Notes: generated from the sequence alone by a model not told the origin. Positions 33,741-45,719 are shown, counted from the first letter of the stretch. The stretch is 64,000 nucleotides of DNA from Tipula vernalis (GCA_958295665.1 OY282559.1:262266245-262330244), one strand, 5' to 3'. A program made the numbers and translations.

Positions 33741-35697
33741 AAATTTCACAAAATTGTAACTCTTATAAATTAGTAATGTCTTACCAAATCTAAATAAGGA
33801 AATAACCTTGTCTCAATATCAGCATAGCTTCCCTCTATAAACGAAATAACCTTTCGCCGTTGATTATCAGTTGGCATTTTAACACCTTCGAAACTTTCTA
33901 AAATTTCAGGACCAACAGATTTTCGAGTTGTTTACGATTTAGCAACCTACATTGATTATGAATTAGTGTTTGACTTTCGAGTGAGCCAATTTCGAACGGT
34001 ACAATAATCGTGGAACGATGGTTTATTGCTTACGATCACAAAAATATGTGATTTTATCGGATGAATTTTAAGACCTAAAGATAAAGATTTTGACGCTTTA
34101 GTTACAAAAATATCATTTTTATGTAAATCTGCCCCATCTGACACAAAATGTTATGAATGAGCTTAGCTCAAAATAGATTGTGAAACTATGGGTTTGGTGA
34201 AATAATGAATATAATAAAATAGGTAAAGTTGGAGTAATATAAACCTCAGGTGTACCATATAAACTAAGGATGTTCCAATATAAGCGTCTATTCGTAAAAA
34301 ACTTGTGCTATTTCAGCCAGTGTTATCTCCTCATATTGATTAGTACAAACGTTCAACATAAAATTTGGATATAGTGGCTTACGTACGTCTATCTTGAAAA
34401 TTGACCTAAAATTATCTAATTCTGAAGCTGAATGAATTGTTAATTTAAAATTTAATTAGTTTATTTATACAAACAAAAAGAAAATCGCAAAGATGAGACT
34501 GACTTATATATTGCTTACGAGATACCTTCATATTCCCAAAAATAAAAATCCCAAAAATATAAAATAGCCACTTAGCATTAGGACTCCAGGAAATCGTTAA
34601 AAAAATTTCAAAAATATTTTAATAATTTTTACGTATTTCACATACAAACAAATTCCCCAAAGCAGCATTGCTCCTTTCTGCGCAAACAATTTTTTGGGGT
34701 TCTCCTTATGGGGCACTATGTACATGTAATATATAGACCAGTAAACATGTGTTTTAATACCATAATTCTATTTAAACTTACCATTAAATTTAAACATACT
34801 AATAGATAAAAATAAAAATTATTAATTTAAAATATTCTCAGTTTACTATTAACATTGGGAGAATGGTTGCAATCCGAGCGAGCGCGCGCTTTTTGAACTT
34901 TACCATTCGTCAATTGTAAAATGTTTTCAACTTAACAAAGTGAAAACTACTTCTTCTACTTCGTTGACCATTTTGGCTAAAAACCTCAGCATTCTGTCCC
35001 TTTAGAATTTATTCTGTTTTGTGTTTTATGTTCGGCTTTCTTCTCAATTCCCATAAAACAAATGTAATATGACGAAATCTAAAATAAAAACAATCCCAAA
35101 AAATCAAGTTTTTTAAATATAATTAGAGCAGTTTTGAAAAAAAAAAATTGTTTTAATAATTATTCACATGCTAGAATAGAGAACTGCCCAAAGCGGCTTA
35201 GCATTGAACCCTTTGCGCTAGGATGACAGGAAAACATCAGAAAAATTTCAAAAATATTTACATTTATAATAATATTTACGTTTGTGTTTCCCATACTACA
35301 ATAGAGAACTCCCTAAAGGCGCTTAGAATTGGTCCATTCTGCGCAAGGATGACCTCAAATCTTGTGTCTTCCTTTTGTTTTCAAATGGTAGTTAACCGAA
35401 ATTTAATGTAGTCTTCCCTTTTAATGGGTACATTATTTTGTTATTTTTTGCGATTTTTTTCTTGAATAACCTAATATTTGAATTTCTTTTTTGTTTGAAT
35501 AACCTAACAATTAATACGCAAATTACCGAATTACATAAATCTAGAATTAATGTTGATTTTTGGAACGTCTAATAGTAATTATAAATTTTTGGTTTCGAGA
35601 ATTTTTTTCATAATATTTGGCTTTCGAGATTTTTTCGTGTCGAGATTGTACATTCGAGAAATTCGCTTTCCAGTAAACCTTTAACTTTAAATTATAC
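33741..35697. other. No gene recognised; internal diverged duplication
   Basis: Two stretches resemble each other: 34575-34720 and 35205-35350. Both contain AGGA..CCAGGAAA/GACAGGAAA, AAAAATTTCAAAAATATTT, TTTACG, CCCATAC-like words and CTTTCTGCGC/CATTCTGCGC. This suggests an old repeat in two copies about 640 bp apart. No protein domain is seen on either strand. Confidence 0.4.
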
Positions 35698-36497
35698 ACC
35701 ATGTTTCCATGTACCAAGTTCAAATAGGTTTAGGTTTCGTTGAGTTGAAAACATGGCGGAGTTAGGATTTAGAGATTAAGGCTGTTTTCGAAACCGATAC
35801 TTATTTCATACTTATTGACTTATTCGACGCCATCTTAAATAAATAAGTAAAATCATTCGAATTGATTCCATTTACTTATTTTGACAGCAACAATAAAAAT
35901 TCATTTGTTGTCCAATTTTTTGAGTTAGGGATACTGCTATTCGCAACATAAACCTTATAATACTAACGTTTGATAAAACAATGCGAGTAATGAATTTTGA
36001 TGATCTATAAATAATCAATTATCTCAAAGAATTCATTTTTTACTTCACTGTTTGTCAAAAGCCAATTTTACATTTTTCGATATCATGCTACCTTAGAAAA
36101 ATGTTCATAGGCAAAATGACAAGCAATTTAGATTTTTTTGTAAGAAAGGGATAAAAAATAAGTCACCTCGATAGGATACTTATTTGAATAAGTTAGGTTC
36201 CACAAATAAGTATTCGTTTTGAAAACAGCCAAAGAAATATTTCGATAGAATAAAAAAGCAAAATTGCTTTTTGAACAAAAACAACATTTTTATTTCGCTT
36301 TGATAGATCGTCGACATTTTTGTGTATTTTTTAAAATTATTGTGGGGAAATATATTTAATAATATGCGAAGCGCCATCTACAATTTTAAAAAATGTTTGA
36401 CAGATAGAATCTAATTCAAAAGCAAAAAATTCTTAGTACAGTTCCATGCGCATATACCGGAGTTAAACCTAGGTTAACTCTATCATGGAAACACGGT
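35698..36497. mobile_element. 800-bp MITE with ACCATGTTTCCATG ends, containing another MITE
   Basis: The left end ACCATGTTTCCATG is inverted at the right end, CATGGAAACACGGT, with subterminal AGGTTTAGG against CCTAGGTT. The sequence between is mostly a second element (35780-36230). No coding sequence is recognised. Confidence 0.65.
35780..36230. mobile_element. 451-bp MITE with GGCTGTTTTCGAAACC ends
   Basis: The left end GGCTGTTTTCGAAACCGATA, then CTTATTT, is matched by the inverted right end AAATAAGTATTCGTTTTGAA, then AACAGCC. About 23 of the 27 terminal bases agree. AATAAGTA-type words repeat inside. It is nested in the 35.7-36.5 kb element, so it is younger than its host. Non-coding. Confidence 0.75.
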
Positions 36498-36757
36498 AAT
36501 AGTTTTATTCAGCGTTGGCGAAAAAAAAAATCCCCAAAAATCAAGATTCTTAAATATAACAATTGTTTTAAATATTATTTTAATTCGTTTTACGCCTTAG
36601 AGGATGGGGCGTCTGCCAACCCAAAACTCTCGCATTGACGATTTATAAAAATAATTCCTACATTCCTCCAAACATGAACATTTTTCAACCCTACACCCCC
36701 CCCCCTTCCCTTCCCCGCCCTCTCCCTACGCCACTGATTTTACGTAGGTACATATAA

Positions 36758-37343
36758 GTTAAGAGTTTTGTTCAAAGTTTTATTAAAAAAATGCATTTAT
36801 TTTATGTTTATCTTTCACATTTCGAATTAAAAAAAACTAAAACGCTAATGCCCGGTTTCATAAAAATAGAGGCAATCTCCGGTTAAATAATATTTCGTCT
36901 CTGTCTTCTTTTATGAAATTGCGTTTTATTTCATAATACAAATTAAAAGCATGCTAATTTTATTTCTCTTTTACATGAACATTTTAACTGGAGAGCTAAA
37001 TATTTAACTGCCCAATTTCATCCAGCTAAATATTTAGCTGAAAGCTAAATATATATATGTAGACAAAAATATAATCAATTTGTACTGAATTTTTATTATG
37101 AAACAAAATGCAATTTCATAAAAGAAGATTCGGAAGGAAATTTAATTTAACTATTTCATTTAGTGAAACCGGGCATAAATATGTTATCTTTTTATACATA
37201 AAAAATAGCTTAATAAGTAAATTACAATAGTCTTAAATAACTAGAGCATGTTTGCATATGTTTTCCTTTTAAGCTGATTTAGCGTCTTTAGATGATGCGC
37301 TTGTTTGCAATTTACGTTGAGTTGCAATTCTAGTTGTGTTAAC
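36758..37343 (-). repeat. 3' LTR of the gypsy element, carrying a MITE
   Basis: GTTAAGAGTTTTGTTCAA at one end and GTTGCAATTCTAGTTGTGTT then AAC at the other match the 212-bp LTR at 47221-47432. The extra length comes from the 327-bp MITE and a ~44-bp segment (GCATATGTTTTCCTTTTAAG onward) missing in the 5' LTR. Confidence 0.85.
36849..37175. mobile_element. PIF/Harbinger-type MITE with TAA target duplication
   Basis: The ends are TGCCCGGTTTCA and TGAAACCGGGCA, flanked by TAA at 36846-36848 and 37176-37178. The 5' LTR provides the empty site (CTCTAAATATG). A 3-bp TWA duplication is the hallmark of PIF/Harbinger. The interior repeats GCTAAATATTTAGCTG-like words and has no ORF. Confidence 0.85.
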
Positions 37344-37355
37344 TCTTCCCCCTTA
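37344..37355 (-). promoter_or_regulatory. Polypurine tract of the gypsy element
   Basis: On the minus strand TAAGGGGGAAGA abuts the 3' LTR start GTTAACACAAC. This is the position and composition of a plus-strand priming site. Confidence 0.75.
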
Positions 37356-37399
37356 CAAGATCCGCGTCCTGTGGGTCAGAACTTCAGGCTAATTGGTTG

Positions 37400-38800
37400 G
37401 ACTCCGGATTGATTGATGATGACTTATTATTGACATGGTTTTGTTCTTAATAAAAGGATGAGTATTATGAAGAAAATTATGGATATTATACCGAAGTCTA
37501 CAAAGGCTGCTTCCTTATGTTTTGTGAATAATTTTTGTAATAGATCTACATTATTTAGGAGCAGGTTATGAAGGTATCCTGGGTCGATTTTTACAACTTT
37601 ATCTGTTATCTTAGGTTGTAGTACTGTTGGTAATACTTGTGATTTCCTAATATATCATCTTAATTGTTTCATTGTCGTATTGTATTAGAAAGTTTCACTC
37701 CAGGTGTTTATCCGTGTTGTTGTAAAATATGTCTCCTTTAAAGTTGCTCAGAAAAATCGTATTGTCGTTTAGGGTGTCGATTATCTGATTCTTGTTGAAT
37801 TTGCTACATTTAGCATCTAATCCCCTTATGAGCTGGTTGATGCAGTGGTCGGCTTTTAATTCTTCCAGACTGTTGATCTCGCAAAGTATGATTTGACGAA
37901 AAAGTTTGCATTTTCGAATGATCCCGAACATATCGTCTTGGTTTACCAGAAGTTCGTTATATTACAGGCATATTTGTTTGTTGTTCTCAATCGTATATCT
38001 TACCATGACGTGATTGTATTCCCGTTTACTTGTTTTTGGTATTGATATAATATATAGTAATGTTGATTCTTTAGCCAACATCATAGGTTCTGCGTTTTCT
38101 ATTGCTACTATATCGTTAGAATATGGAAGGGTTTCGATTTCTGCAACCATGCGACCGATTTCCGCTTTATCTAATCAATTTGTATTGATTATTTTTCCTT
38201 TTGCTAATTGTGCGGCTCGGATGATTTCTTTTATCTCCTCTTTCATTATGGTTAGTCGGTTGAATAAGATTTGTTGGATTTTTTCATCTAAGTCTTCATG
38301 TAAATGATCAACAATTTTGTTGTATTCATTGAGAATCTGCTGTGCTGTAGTCATTAAGACATTTTTGATCTTATATTGTTGATTGTTGTTTTCGATGATT
38401 TGATTTTGACTTTTGGTTATTTGATCCCAGTCTGTGGCCTCTGGTGATCTTGCAATCCACTTCCATGCGGAGCTGATCCAGTTGATTGATCGGCGAGATC
38501 GTGATTTTTGACCTTTGAGTTGGTTCATTTAGTGCTTGGTTTGGTTCATTTGGGGAATCAGTTGATGTCGAAGACTGATTTCTGGGTCAATGTTGTCAAG
38601 TGAAGTTCTAATTCTGTTGATTATTTCCTCTTAGTCGGTCAAGTTGATGACATGGATTAATTTGAAATTTCCATTGATGATTCGTCCATTGCCTTGTTTG
38701 AGAGTTACTATTGGTGAAGTATATTTGTAGATGGTAAGTGAGCTTGTCAAGCCCAATATCCAGAAACTAGAAGGAAGAAATTATTGCGTTAAATTTTTTA
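37400..38800 (-). pseudogene. Envelope-like gene relic of the errantivirus-like element
   Basis: Minus-strand frames at 38528-38175, 38150-37962 and 37931-37695, plus broken sequence up to about 38800, together resemble an errantiviral envelope. A basic furin-like site RSRR (about 38490-38501) is followed by a hydrophobic, Trp-containing stretch, as in the F-type fusion proteins shared by errantiviruses and baculoviruses. A long amphipathic region with heptad-like spacing comes next (LHEDLDEKIQQILFNRL). The gene would have encoded a membrane fusion protein. Stops and frameshifts occur throughout and the SU-like part is short. No membrane anchor could be confirmed. Identification rests on position after integrase and on this layout. 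Confidence 0.65.
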
Positions 38801-38981
38801 TTTGAGTCTTGTGGACCATTTTCCCGGAGGTTGTGGTAATTGTGACTCGATTATCTTTGGCCACCGTTTCTTCTTTAAAGCTAGGTTTCTCTTTTCCTTG
38901 TATTTGTTTGATTGTAGTATATATTATTTCTCCAGGTTTATATTTTCTTGGTTTATTTCTCTTTGCGTTCCCCCTAGGTTC

Positions 38982-40486
38982 ACCCTTATTGTGGTTGTCG
39001 TTTTGAGGTCAACGACGCATCGCTCGCAAAAAATGGTATTGTGAATGTCGAATACGATGCGACGTTTGTCGTAAACCCGCCATGTTTTAGTCGATGAAAT
39101 TTTAGTTCACGACTCTGATTGTAGTGAAACGTCGTATTTTGTTTGAAGAGAAATGTAAGTAAAAATGAAAATTAGATTTTGAAAACAAATACGGTGCGTC
39201 ACTTTTTCTGGCCCATAATTTAGTTGTCGCGCCCCTATCAAGCATCGAAATCTGTTTTTTAAAACTCCGATCGTGCGTTCCACGATATTCCTCCCATTAG
39301 AGTGGGCATCGTTATAGCGACGGTATCCACCTTGAAAAAATTGAGTGAGTTAAATTTCTTAGTTTTTAGATTAATTTTTACTTTTTACTAATTGTTAATT
39401 ATACCTAACAACCAGGAGTTTTTATCACCGTTATTAAAGGCACGCTGTAACTGATTTTTTAGTTTCGATAAGTTCCACACTAAAGTATCATGTGATGAAC
39501 CCGGATGTTTCCCATTTATGTAGCGAATCTTCATTTGATGGTCGCAAACCTATAATAAATAAACAGGGGTTTATCAACACTTATTTAAATATTTAACGTT
39601 TTGTTTTAATACCTACTACCATTGCGTTAATGCTAAAATAACCCTTTCGATTATAATAAAGATGTTGGAGTTCCTCCTTTGGCTTGATAATCCTGATATG
39701 TGTACCGTCTACACAACCAATAACGCCAGGAATTTTACTTTTCTCGTAAAAGTACATTTTACACGCACGTTTTTCTTCCGCTGAAAAATTAAACGTAATC
39801 CATTTTGCACAAATGTTTTCTTCAAGTACATTTAAAATTTCCTTCAGAACAAGATAATGAAATGTGGGTTGCGCCAGTGCAATTAAAAATTCATTTCCTG
39901 CTCCCTTTTGATAGCTCCCCTCAGCAAAGAATCTTAAGGCGGCTGCCAGTTTTAAGATGTTGGGAATTGATGACAACCGCTTCTGAAACCTCATTTTTGG
40001 CTCCACATTTCTCAACAACATGATGAAGGCTTCTTTCGAGAGTCGGAAATATTTCATAAAACTAAAATCAAATTTTAAACGTTCAATTACAGCTGCTAAA
40101 AAATAAAAATATATATAACTTATATGATATCGCTTAGCTCCAGAGGATTAGATGAATCTCTTAAAACTTTCCTCTTTCGTGCCAATTCTCTAATACTCAG
40201 TATGCCATCGTCTTCTTCAAAAAATAATTCGAAAGAATTCATTTATGAAATTATTTGTAAACGATACAAAATTTGAGTTTTTTATTTGATTTTTGACAGA
40301 TATGTCTTTGAAAATAGTTCACAATAACTAATTTAAACAAATAAATTCACAAAAATATAAATTTTCGTTTTAATGAGGCAATACTTATTAGTGGTTTAGT
40401 TTTTGTTACACAATGCAAAATATAATTTGTCACGACGCGACTCAGTCATATCAGTTGTAAAACGACACGACAACCACAATAAGGGT
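38982..40486 (-). mobile_element. PIF/Harbinger DNA transposon
   Basis: 20-bp TIRs, ACCCTTATTGTGGTTGTCGT at 38982 and the exact inverse at 40467-40486, flank a 1505-bp insert in the gypsy integrase. Further inward the ends share GTCGTTTT. No 3-bp duplication is visible (TTC before, AGT after), so the junctions may have changed. The element carries a PIF/Harbinger transposase but no second (Myb/SANT-like) gene. Confidence 0.8.
39150..40057 (-). pseudogene. Harbinger transposase with two introns, DDE core incomplete
   Basis: The first exon (40057-39617) encodes SKEAFIMLLRN, then IPGVIGCVDGTHIRI with the first catalytic Asp, and YYNRKGYFSINAMVV. A GT-AG intron (39616-39550) joins in frame to CDHQMKIRYINGKHPGSSHD (39549-39405). 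A second GT-AG intron (39404-39331) leads to YNDAHSNGRNIVERTIGVLK (from 39330) with the terminal Glu. The GDSGYP-type segment that normally carries the second Asp is not found between exons 2 and 3. The catalytic triad is therefore incomplete. Known HARBI1-like proteins have this domain order; the exon structure is my reading of splice consensus and reading frame. Confidence 0.8.
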
Positions 40487-41249
40487 AGTTAGTTTTTTTG
40501 GTGTTTCCTGATTTTTTCTGCCACATCCTCGTTTACTTGATCCTTGAAATCTACAAATAGCAAGGTTTCCAACACATATGTTGGATAACCGAATGTATGG
40601 TGTTGTTGTAGCGATCTTTTGCGAATTAACTAGTTCCTTTATGGTTAATTCCTTGTATTCTATTTGAATGGATTTTATTATCTCGATGATATTAGAATGC
40701 ACTCTTTCAATGGCTCCATTTACCTTACTTTGCTGGGGTGGTGTTAAGTATATTTCTATCCACAAGGTTTTCAGATAGTCCATTACGATGGGACTTACGA
40801 AACTCCCCTCATTATCCATTACTAATAATCTGGGAATTGTGAAGTAGTGTAGTATTTTAATCATTTTGTCTCTGATGTATAGAACGAATTTGTTGTTGAT
40901 GGTGAACAACTAAATTGTAAATTTGGAGAATTTATCTACGCATGATGTACGCATATCTACGCATATGGTGTATTTCTGTTGGATTTGGAACTTTCGTTTC
41001 CTGCAGCTCAACTCGGCTTGGGTGTCTGTTTTATTTGTTTGTGTTACAGATGCAGCCGGTTTTGGTATTTCTTTTATTAGGCTGGCCATTCGTGGAAAAT
41101 AGTACCGTTCTAGGATTTGTTCCTTGTTTTCAATGTGATTTCTGTGTGCTCGATTATGTTCCTCTGTTATAATTTTGAATTTATTTTCCTCATTGCTGAT
41201 GTCTTGGATCATTCTTTGTGTTATACGTAATTTAAATCCCATTCTTCAG

Positions 41250-43130
41250 TGCTTTGTATCGTGGAGGTTGATGATAAGGTGTTGACCTCTAGTTCTAATC
41301 TCGATAAGGCATCAGCTACTTTGTTGGTACATCCAGGTTTGTATATGAGTTCATAGTTGTATTCTTCCAATCGTGCCTTCCATCTTTTTAATTTTGTGTT
41401 ATTATTTTAGTACTTAGTGCAAATATGACCGGGTGATGGTCCGTGAGGATTTTAATTTTTTTCGCTCCATACAGGTAACTTCGTAGGTTATCCAATGCCC
41501 AAATGATTGCTAGCATTTATTTTTCGTTAAGCATAGTTCTCCTCAGTTTTGTTTAACGATCTGGATATATATGTGATTGGTCTGCCTTTTCCGATTTCAC
41601 CCTGTAATAATATGGCACCAATTGCATAATTGGAGGCGTCGGTGGTGGAGTTGGCTTTGACTTTCGTGCGTGTCAGAAATGCTTTTTTTCTCGCATTTTA
41701 TTTAATTTTTACATTTTTTTTTCTATTTTGTATTTATTATAAATATTTACATGACTTTTATATGCATAAACTGAAATGCTTATGTAGATGAAGAAACCGT
41801 TTAATGAAAAAAGAAAAATAGTAAATGTGGCTAACGTATTAACCCAATAAGGCAAACAATAAAGAATAACTAACGTATGACAATAATGCGAAAACTGTAA
41901 TACGAGGAGTAGCTGAATTATCGAAGGGATGAAAAGCGGAGAAAAATTCAGAGGGCATCCAGATAAAATTGGGAGAAAAAGTTTAGAGTACCATATATTT
42001 TCCATATATACTCCATTATAATGAGCTCTTATGCTCAAAATGGACTGTACGGATGTATTTGGTACGGATCTTAAAAATTTTTTGTGTATAAAATAAATAA
42101 ATAAATAAATAAAGTGGTAAGTATAAAAGGTTTAACGAAGTCTGGAAAGATTAGTATTCCAGTAGATGTTAACATATCTTTGATCTAATGGAATGCTTGA
42201 AGTTCCTTTCCTGCTAAGCTGATTTTCACTTTTGTTGATTGTGTTGCCTTAATTTGTGCGTTATCACCTCTTGTGAGGTTGGTTAAGGGCTTGGCGATTT
42301 TTGCGACGTCTCTAATAAACGCGACGTCTCTAATAGTCGATAATATGATGCGAGTCCAAGGAATGATTTTAACTTTTTTAAGTTATAGCCGCGACTTTTT
42401 TTAAATCTGGTCTGATTCATAAATTCCGTTTTGTCAAGGTTGACACGTAGGTTAGCTTTTCAAGTTCCGAGAATATTTTTTTGACATTGATGAGTTGTTC
42501 TTCTTCCCTCCGAATATGATGATGTCATCAATATAAACATAGCAGATGATTCCGATGAATTCTTTCAATACGTCGTCTATCATCCTTTGGAATATGCCGA
42601 CGCGTGACCGCGTTTATTCTTTTAAATTCTATGACTATTCTATCCCCATCCAGCTTTTTTTCGACTACCCAAACTGGTGAGCTGTATGGGCTTTTAGACG
42701 GCCTTATGATTCCATCCTTTAGAAATTGATCTATTTGCTTCTCCACTTCTTGCCTCATGCTGACTGGATAGGGATAGGATTTCGTATAAATTGGTTCATC
42801 TCTTGTTGTTTTTATTTCTGTCTTTACGTTTTTATCAATTGTTTCAGTACTGTTGACTGATTTAAATAGTGTTTTGAATTTTGACAAAATTTCTTGAAGG
42901 TTTTGTCTGGCTTCTGAAGATAAGTGACTATCCCGGACTTTAATGTTGTTTACCTGAACTGAGTGTTTTTCTTTGAGTGAAATTTTGATATTTGGGGTTA
43001 TGGTCAACATATTATTTTTTCGGTCGATAATTGCTCCAAGCTTTTTTAGAGTGTCGTCCCCGATTATTCTGTCGAATTTTTTTAAACCAGGTAGTACAAA
43101 TATTCTATTAATGTGTTGATTCCTATGCAT
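41250..43130 (-). pseudogene. Gypsy reverse transcriptase and RNase H relic
   Basis: The N-terminal RT part is well kept at 43130-42600: EVEKQIDQFLKDGIIRPSKS, YSSPVWVVEKK, RIVIEFKRINAV. The frame then jumps to FQRMIDDVLKEF and YVYIDDIIIF (YIDD box, about 42510-42545), so the fingers/palm segment with the first catalytic Asp (motif A) has been deleted. A ~420-bp insert (41694-42115) follows the thumb. RNase H remains as LAIIWALDNLRSYLYGAKKI and LTDHHPVIFAL near 41400-41520. These activities would copy the element's RNA to DNA. The deletion alone makes the enzyme inactive. Confidence 0.85.
41694..42115 (+). mobile_element. 3' fragment of a retroposon with (AATA)n tail
   Basis: Foreign sequence between the gypsy RT and RNase H. 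It ends on the plus strand in AAAATAAATAAATAAATAAA (about 42089-42115), like the LINE tails at 8.65 and 33.7 kb. The minus-strand 109-residue frame across it has no known domain. It is probably the 3' untranslated end of a LINE; the family is not identifiable. Confidence 0.55.
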
Positions 43131-43593
43131 TTGAAAAATTGTCCGGATATTTTTTTACTGATCTTGATGTCACCTCCCGCTGATTTTATGTTAAACGGAA
43201 CGTTAATGGGAATTGCTCCTTCAGCTAGTTCAGGCTTGATAAAGTTCTTGTTGGCTCTCTTGTCGATTAAAAATTTGAAGATGTTGTTTTTTGCTGTTTT
43301 GTACTCTAGATATGGTATGCTGGAGAGGCTTTCTCCATAAAATTTACTTCTGAGTTTATTTCCTCAGGTTCGTCTTCTCTTCCTCCTGTGTCTCTAAATG
43401 ATAAATTCTTTGCTGCCTTTGGGATTCGCCGTAGCTTGGATGTTCTACTTTTGGTGGCTGGTTATTTTGATACGCTGATCTATTCATTTAATTTACCTGT
43501 TTGGTTTGAATTGACTGGTCGATTTCCATTGGTGTTGCAGGTTTCGGATAAACTGGCCTAGGTGGTATTTGTTGATTCAGGTTTTGATTGTCG
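43100..43593 (-). pseudogene. Gypsy gag C-terminus and protease relic
   Basis: From 43560 down, a proline-rich gag end (PVYPKPATPMEID) is followed by stops. The protease region at about 43275-43110 reads LIDKRANKNFIKPEL and AEGAIPINVPF. The usual active-site Asp-Thr/Ser-Gly triplet has become Asp-Lys-Arg, so the aspartic protease is dead. The frame then runs toward the RT. Confidence 0.6.
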
Positions 43594-44068
43594 TGTAGCG
43601 ACTCACGCATATTCACATTAATAAATATGGACACTCATATTTATTCTCGTAAAAGTTTACATTCGTTTCGCTACAATACATATCAGTCACACACATATCA
43701 GCGCTCTCATACGTACGACATACTACTAACAACCGCAACCGTTCCACCAACAAACCGAAACATACAATCGCATCGCGGCGTACTTCATACTGGTAAAATT
43801 TCCCACAAAAAGTTTGACATCTCGTTTCTCCATGTCCATACAGTCGAATTTTTGCGCTTTACGTTAAAACAGCATTCAATTATTTGCTCGCGATAAATAT
43901 ATAAATGGTGTGGTGAGAATTAATACGAAATAAGTTAATATCCGTGTAGCTAAATGGTGTAACAAAATATATAATTAAAAACATAATAATTGGTACAAGG
44001 TGCGTTATTAATTTCGAACGGCGTCTCTTACGCACAGCAAAGGCAAGGACCCACGCCTAACCCTTACA
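43594..44068. mobile_element. Probable solo LTR inserted in gypsy gag
   Basis: A 475-bp segment of different base composition starts TGTAGCGACTCACGC and ends CCTAACCCTTACA, the TG..CA and TGTA..TACA form of many LTRs. It splits the gag relic. The flanks TGTCG and GTTGT match poorly as a target duplication. No partner LTR is in the window. Confidence 0.5.
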
Positions 44069-44880
44069 GTTGTATGATGTTTGTTGTTATAGTGCTGATT
44101 ATTGTATACCATATTTTTCCGTTGTGGTGGTATTGAATTGTGGATTACTCGTGGATTTTGTGAATTGGTATACGAGACTTGGTTGACCGAGTTATTAACT
44201 CGTGGATTTTGTGGCTTGATATACGAAAATTGGTTGATTGGAGCTGTTATCGAGTTATTAACGTTTTTTTTTTTGAATTGTCAATTTTCTGAAATTCATA
44301 TTTTGAATCTCAAGGCAAGAACCATATGCTTCCGGAAGTGTGGTCGGTTTTTCGATTGATTAGCATTCTTGACAGTTCTCCATTTAACCCTCTGACAAAA
44401 ACGTTCAAAGCTCGATTCCTGTAGTTTTCGACTAGAACGTTGATTGTTTTTCTCGAATAGTCCTCTGTTTTGATCTTATTGACTATCAATGAGAACTGAT
44501 GATTCACATTTGCGTAGAATTCATTGATCATCATATTCCTTTGTGCAAGGTTATTTAATTGGTGTTCTAATGTTCGAAGTTTCCTCTTATCTGCGTAGTG
44601 GAGCGATATTGAGACATATTGAGTTTGCTTTCCATCAAATTGTTGTAGTTCTTTCACGCAGTCAGGTAACTTACTTATATCTTTAAGGTCCTTTTCGTTT
44701 TGTGGGGTTGCGAATATTGTTGTTGCAGCTGGAACTATAGGTTTCTCCAGTTCTTCGAGTCTCTGCTCGATTTGTTTTGTGAACTCGATTTGAACATTTA
44801 AGGCTTCGGTTATTTTGGTTAACGCAGCTTGGATTTGATCTAATTTTGTTCTACTCGTGTATTGATGATATTGTCGCCAT
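44069..44880 (-). pseudogene. Gypsy gag relic
   Basis: A 115-residue frame (44657-44310) reads LRTLEHQLNNLAQRNMMINE, YSRKTINVLVENYRNRALNV and FVRGLNGELSRML, a pattern typical of errantiviral capsid-like Gag. Upstream, to about 44880, more gag-like sequence in the same orientation is broken by stops. Gag would form the particle. No intact CCHC knuckle is seen. Confidence 0.65.
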
Positions 44881-45014
44881 TGACTTGTTATTATTTTTGA
44901 TTATTACGATAATCTTAGTATATTATTGATTAACAAACATTTTTTGTTGCTTATTATTATAATCACTTTATATTATTATTTTAAAAAATTTTTTGTTAAT
45001 TATTTTTAACTTAC

Positions 45015-45474
45015 ATTGAGTGTATTTACACTTGGTCTCATGAATCTGGATTCTGTGGTTTCAAAAATCCCATCGTCGTTTACACAAGGATTTATGAATC
45101 CGGTTTCATTTAATACATTTCTATGTATGTGTATGAATCTTTTTCACTTCATAAATGCTTTTCAACTGGGAATGTTGCTATGAGGGCAAAAATAAGTTGT
45201 GTCGCCATTTTGATTATTGTTGTCAAAAATAATTAGATAAAAAACTTGTTTATAAATAATTTGTTTGTATTAAAAATTTATTAATTTATATATCCTTGAG
45301 AATTTTTATATTTCATTTTTGTTTGTGTTAGTGCGATGAAACCCGAGAAATACAAAAAATTTTGGTTTAAAAATGAATCCCCAACATGGCGGCAATAAAA
45401 CCGGTTTTATAGGTAAAGGAGGGAAATACGAAGAAGAATGCGGATTCATGAGACCAAGTGTAAATACACTCAAT
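45015..45474. mobile_element. 460-bp MITE with TTGAGTGTATTTACACTTGG ends
   Basis: ATTGAGTGTATTTACACTTG then GTCTCATGAATC at the left end is exactly inverted at the right end (GATTCATGAGACCAAGTGTA then AATACACTCAAT). The TIR is about 32 bp. It lies in the untranslated leader of the gypsy element. The 89-residue frame across its right end shows no domain. Confidence 0.8.
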
Positions 45475-45719
45475 AAGATTAAGAGGCTTTTCATGACCTA
45501 TTTCTGGATTAGTTTTGCAACAAAGGTCTTTATAGTGCACAGCCAGTTTTCGTACACTTGGAACCCGTTCGTGTGTCTTCTGAATAACTGCTGGATACGC
45601 CGTATTTCTCCCGTTTGGCGAGGTTGCGTTGATACCTACTAATGGTACAACTTTATCAAGATTTGTTTATTCAGTTTCACTACTTCAGTGGAACAGCGTT
45701 GGCTATATTCTAATGTGTA

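Larger units (their letters stand above)
38780..41242 (-). pseudogene. Gypsy integrase relic, interrupted by a Harbinger element
   Basis: The zinc-binding N-terminus keeps HNRAH near 41155 but its Cys pair is not evident. VDKFSKFT lies at the end of the first piece (about 40915). The second piece (40909-40487) has MDNEGSF with a catalytic Asp and GAIERVHSN with the catalytic Glu. The Harbinger element (38982-40486) then intervenes. The C-terminal part resumes at about 38980, with PRKYKPGEII and SGKMVHKTQIKNL near 38815. Integrase would insert the cDNA. This copy is split, frameshifted and inactive. Confidence 0.8.

Noticed and set aside
38982..40486. TTA/TAA target duplication for the Harbinger element
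   Set aside because: The TTA and TAA at the two ends belong to the TIR itself (inverted, not direct), and the outer flanks TTC and AGT do not match.
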